Shown: positions 5,993-6,628 of the stretch, in pieces
Position numbering within the stretch: the stretch's first letter is position 1
Layout: each line of letters begins with the position of its first letter
Origin: Gammaproteobacteria bacterium
GTDB lineage: Bacteria; Pseudomonadota; Gammaproteobacteria; Pseudomonadales; GM7GCV1
Direction of reading: 5' to 3'
NCBI GenBank assembly: GCA_030830945.1
Contig: JAURLY010000130.1
Span: forward strand, 1 to 6,628
Length of the DNA: 6,628 nt
Notes under the pieces: generated by a model
Database searches by the model: none
Seen by the model: only the letters and a program-made list of their open reading frames with translations
Told to the model about the DNA's origin: nothing
Translations under genes and position numbers: made by a program

Positions 5993-6628
5993 TTGCGCGC
6001 CCCAAATAACCCCAATAAACAACGATTCACTTTGAAAAAGTCATCCTTTTATTTTGATTTGCCAAGCGAGCTGATTGCCAAGCGACCGCTAAATGAGCGC
6101 AGCAGTAGTCGATTGCTCATATTGGATGAAAATGCACGGTGTCTGCACAGGCATTTCTCGGATCTGGGAGATTTCCTGAAGCCTGGAGATCTGCTGGTCT
6201 TCAACAACACCAAAGTCGTTCCGGCCAGGCTTTTTGGAAAAAAAAGTACTGGAGGAGCAGTGGAAATACTGGTGGAGCGTATGCTTGATGATCATCGTGT
6301 GCGAGCCCAGGTTCGGGCCAGTAAGTCTCCCAAAGCTGGTTCTGAAATTGTTCTGGAGAATGGAGAGGTTGTCGAAGTAGAAGGTCGCGAAGGGGATATG
6401 TTTTTGCTATGCGCTAAAACGCCCTGGCTAGAGCTGATGGAATCTGTTGGTCATATGCCACTGCCGCCTTATATAGACAGGGATGATGATCAGACAGACA
6501 GGGCTCGCTATCAGACGGTGTACGCGCAAACCCCTGGTGCAGTTGCCGCGCCTACGGCGGGGCTTCATTTTGATGATGCGCTGTTAAGTGAATTAAGGCA
6601 GAAAGGGGTTGAAACGGCGGAAGTGACC
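5993..6628 (+). CDS. queA: S-adenosylmethionine:tRNA ribosyltransferase-isomerase (QueA), 3' truncated by window edge
   Basis: QueA transfers and isomerises the ribosyl part of SAM onto preQ1 in the tRNA wobble position, forming epoxyqueuosine in the queuosine pathway. The frame stays open to the last base, giving 212 codons from TTG 5993, so about 150 C-terminal residues are missing from the usual 350 or so. Family motifs are clear: FYFDLPSELIAKRPL near the N-terminus, LLVFNNTKVVPARLFG (FNN at 70-72), GHMPLPPYIDR from residue 153, and TPGAVAAPTAGLHFD at about 179-193. There is no ATG near the start. TTG 6032 would give MKKSSFYFDLP, which aligns residue for residue with the E. coli N-terminus. 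TTG 5993 adds 13 residues (MRAPNNPNKQRFT) but has the better ribosome-binding site. I report 5993 with moderate certainty. In many bacteria tgt follows queA; here that would be beyond the window. Confidence 0.93.
   Translation, partial: MRAPNNPNKQRFTLKKSSFYFDLPSELIAKRPLNERSSSRLLILDENARCLHRHFSDLGDFLKPGDLLVFNNTKVVPARLFGKKSTGGAVEILVERMLDDHRVRAQVRASKSPKAGSEIVLENGEVVEVEGREGDMFLLCAKTPWLELMESVGHMPLPPYIDRDDDQTDRARYQTVYAQTPGAVAAPTAGLHFDDALLSELRQKGVETAEVT

Overview
The window looks like chromosomal DNA of a moderate-GC gammaproteobacterium. I infer this from the YcgN- and FadD-type proteins, a QueA that aligns closely with the enterobacterial enzyme, and an MltB-type lytic transglycosylase. A marine or environmental lineage outside the Enterobacterales is my guess; nothing in the sequence fixes the genus. 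The genetic code is the standard bacterial one: TGA ends at least two genes here, the small membrane protein and the glutathione transferase. I saw no mobile element, CRISPR array, tRNA or rRNA.

Layout. Bases 1-2534 carry three genes on the + strand: the 3' part of a ycgN-type Cys-cluster gene, a 115-residue uncharacterised membrane protein, and a complete fadD (long-chain acyl-CoA synthetase). An inverted repeat that could terminate transcription from both sides follows fadD. It lies in a 21-bp imperfect tandem duplication.

The most interesting locus is 2595-3038 on the - strand. It is a secreted YHS-domain protein whose reading frame is interrupted by exactly one TGA, at codon 60. Protein similarity to the YHS family continues in the same frame on both sides, so the gene reads as a 147-residue selenoprotein candidate (Sec60, with Cys91 in the conserved GGYCAYAV segment). 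A modest hairpin just after the TGA meets basic bacterial SECIS criteria. A nonsense mutation is the main alternative. Divergent from it, at 3209-3964 (+), is a methyltransferase-fold protein with an apparent export signal.

Next, 3969-5159 (-) encodes a periplasmic lytic murein transglycosylase that ends 4 bp from the end of the methyltransferase gene. Upstream of it, 5279-5890 (-) encodes a glutathione S-transferase-like protein. Divergent from that, the window ends inside queA (+), the tRNA queuosine-pathway ribosyltransferase-isomerase, which appears to start at a TTG codon.

The genes are mostly separate housekeeping functions: fatty-acid activation, cell-wall turnover, thiol chemistry and tRNA modification. 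The secreted YHS protein and the secreted methyltransferase-like protein share a 170-bp divergent intergenic region and may share regulation or an envelope role, but that is inference.
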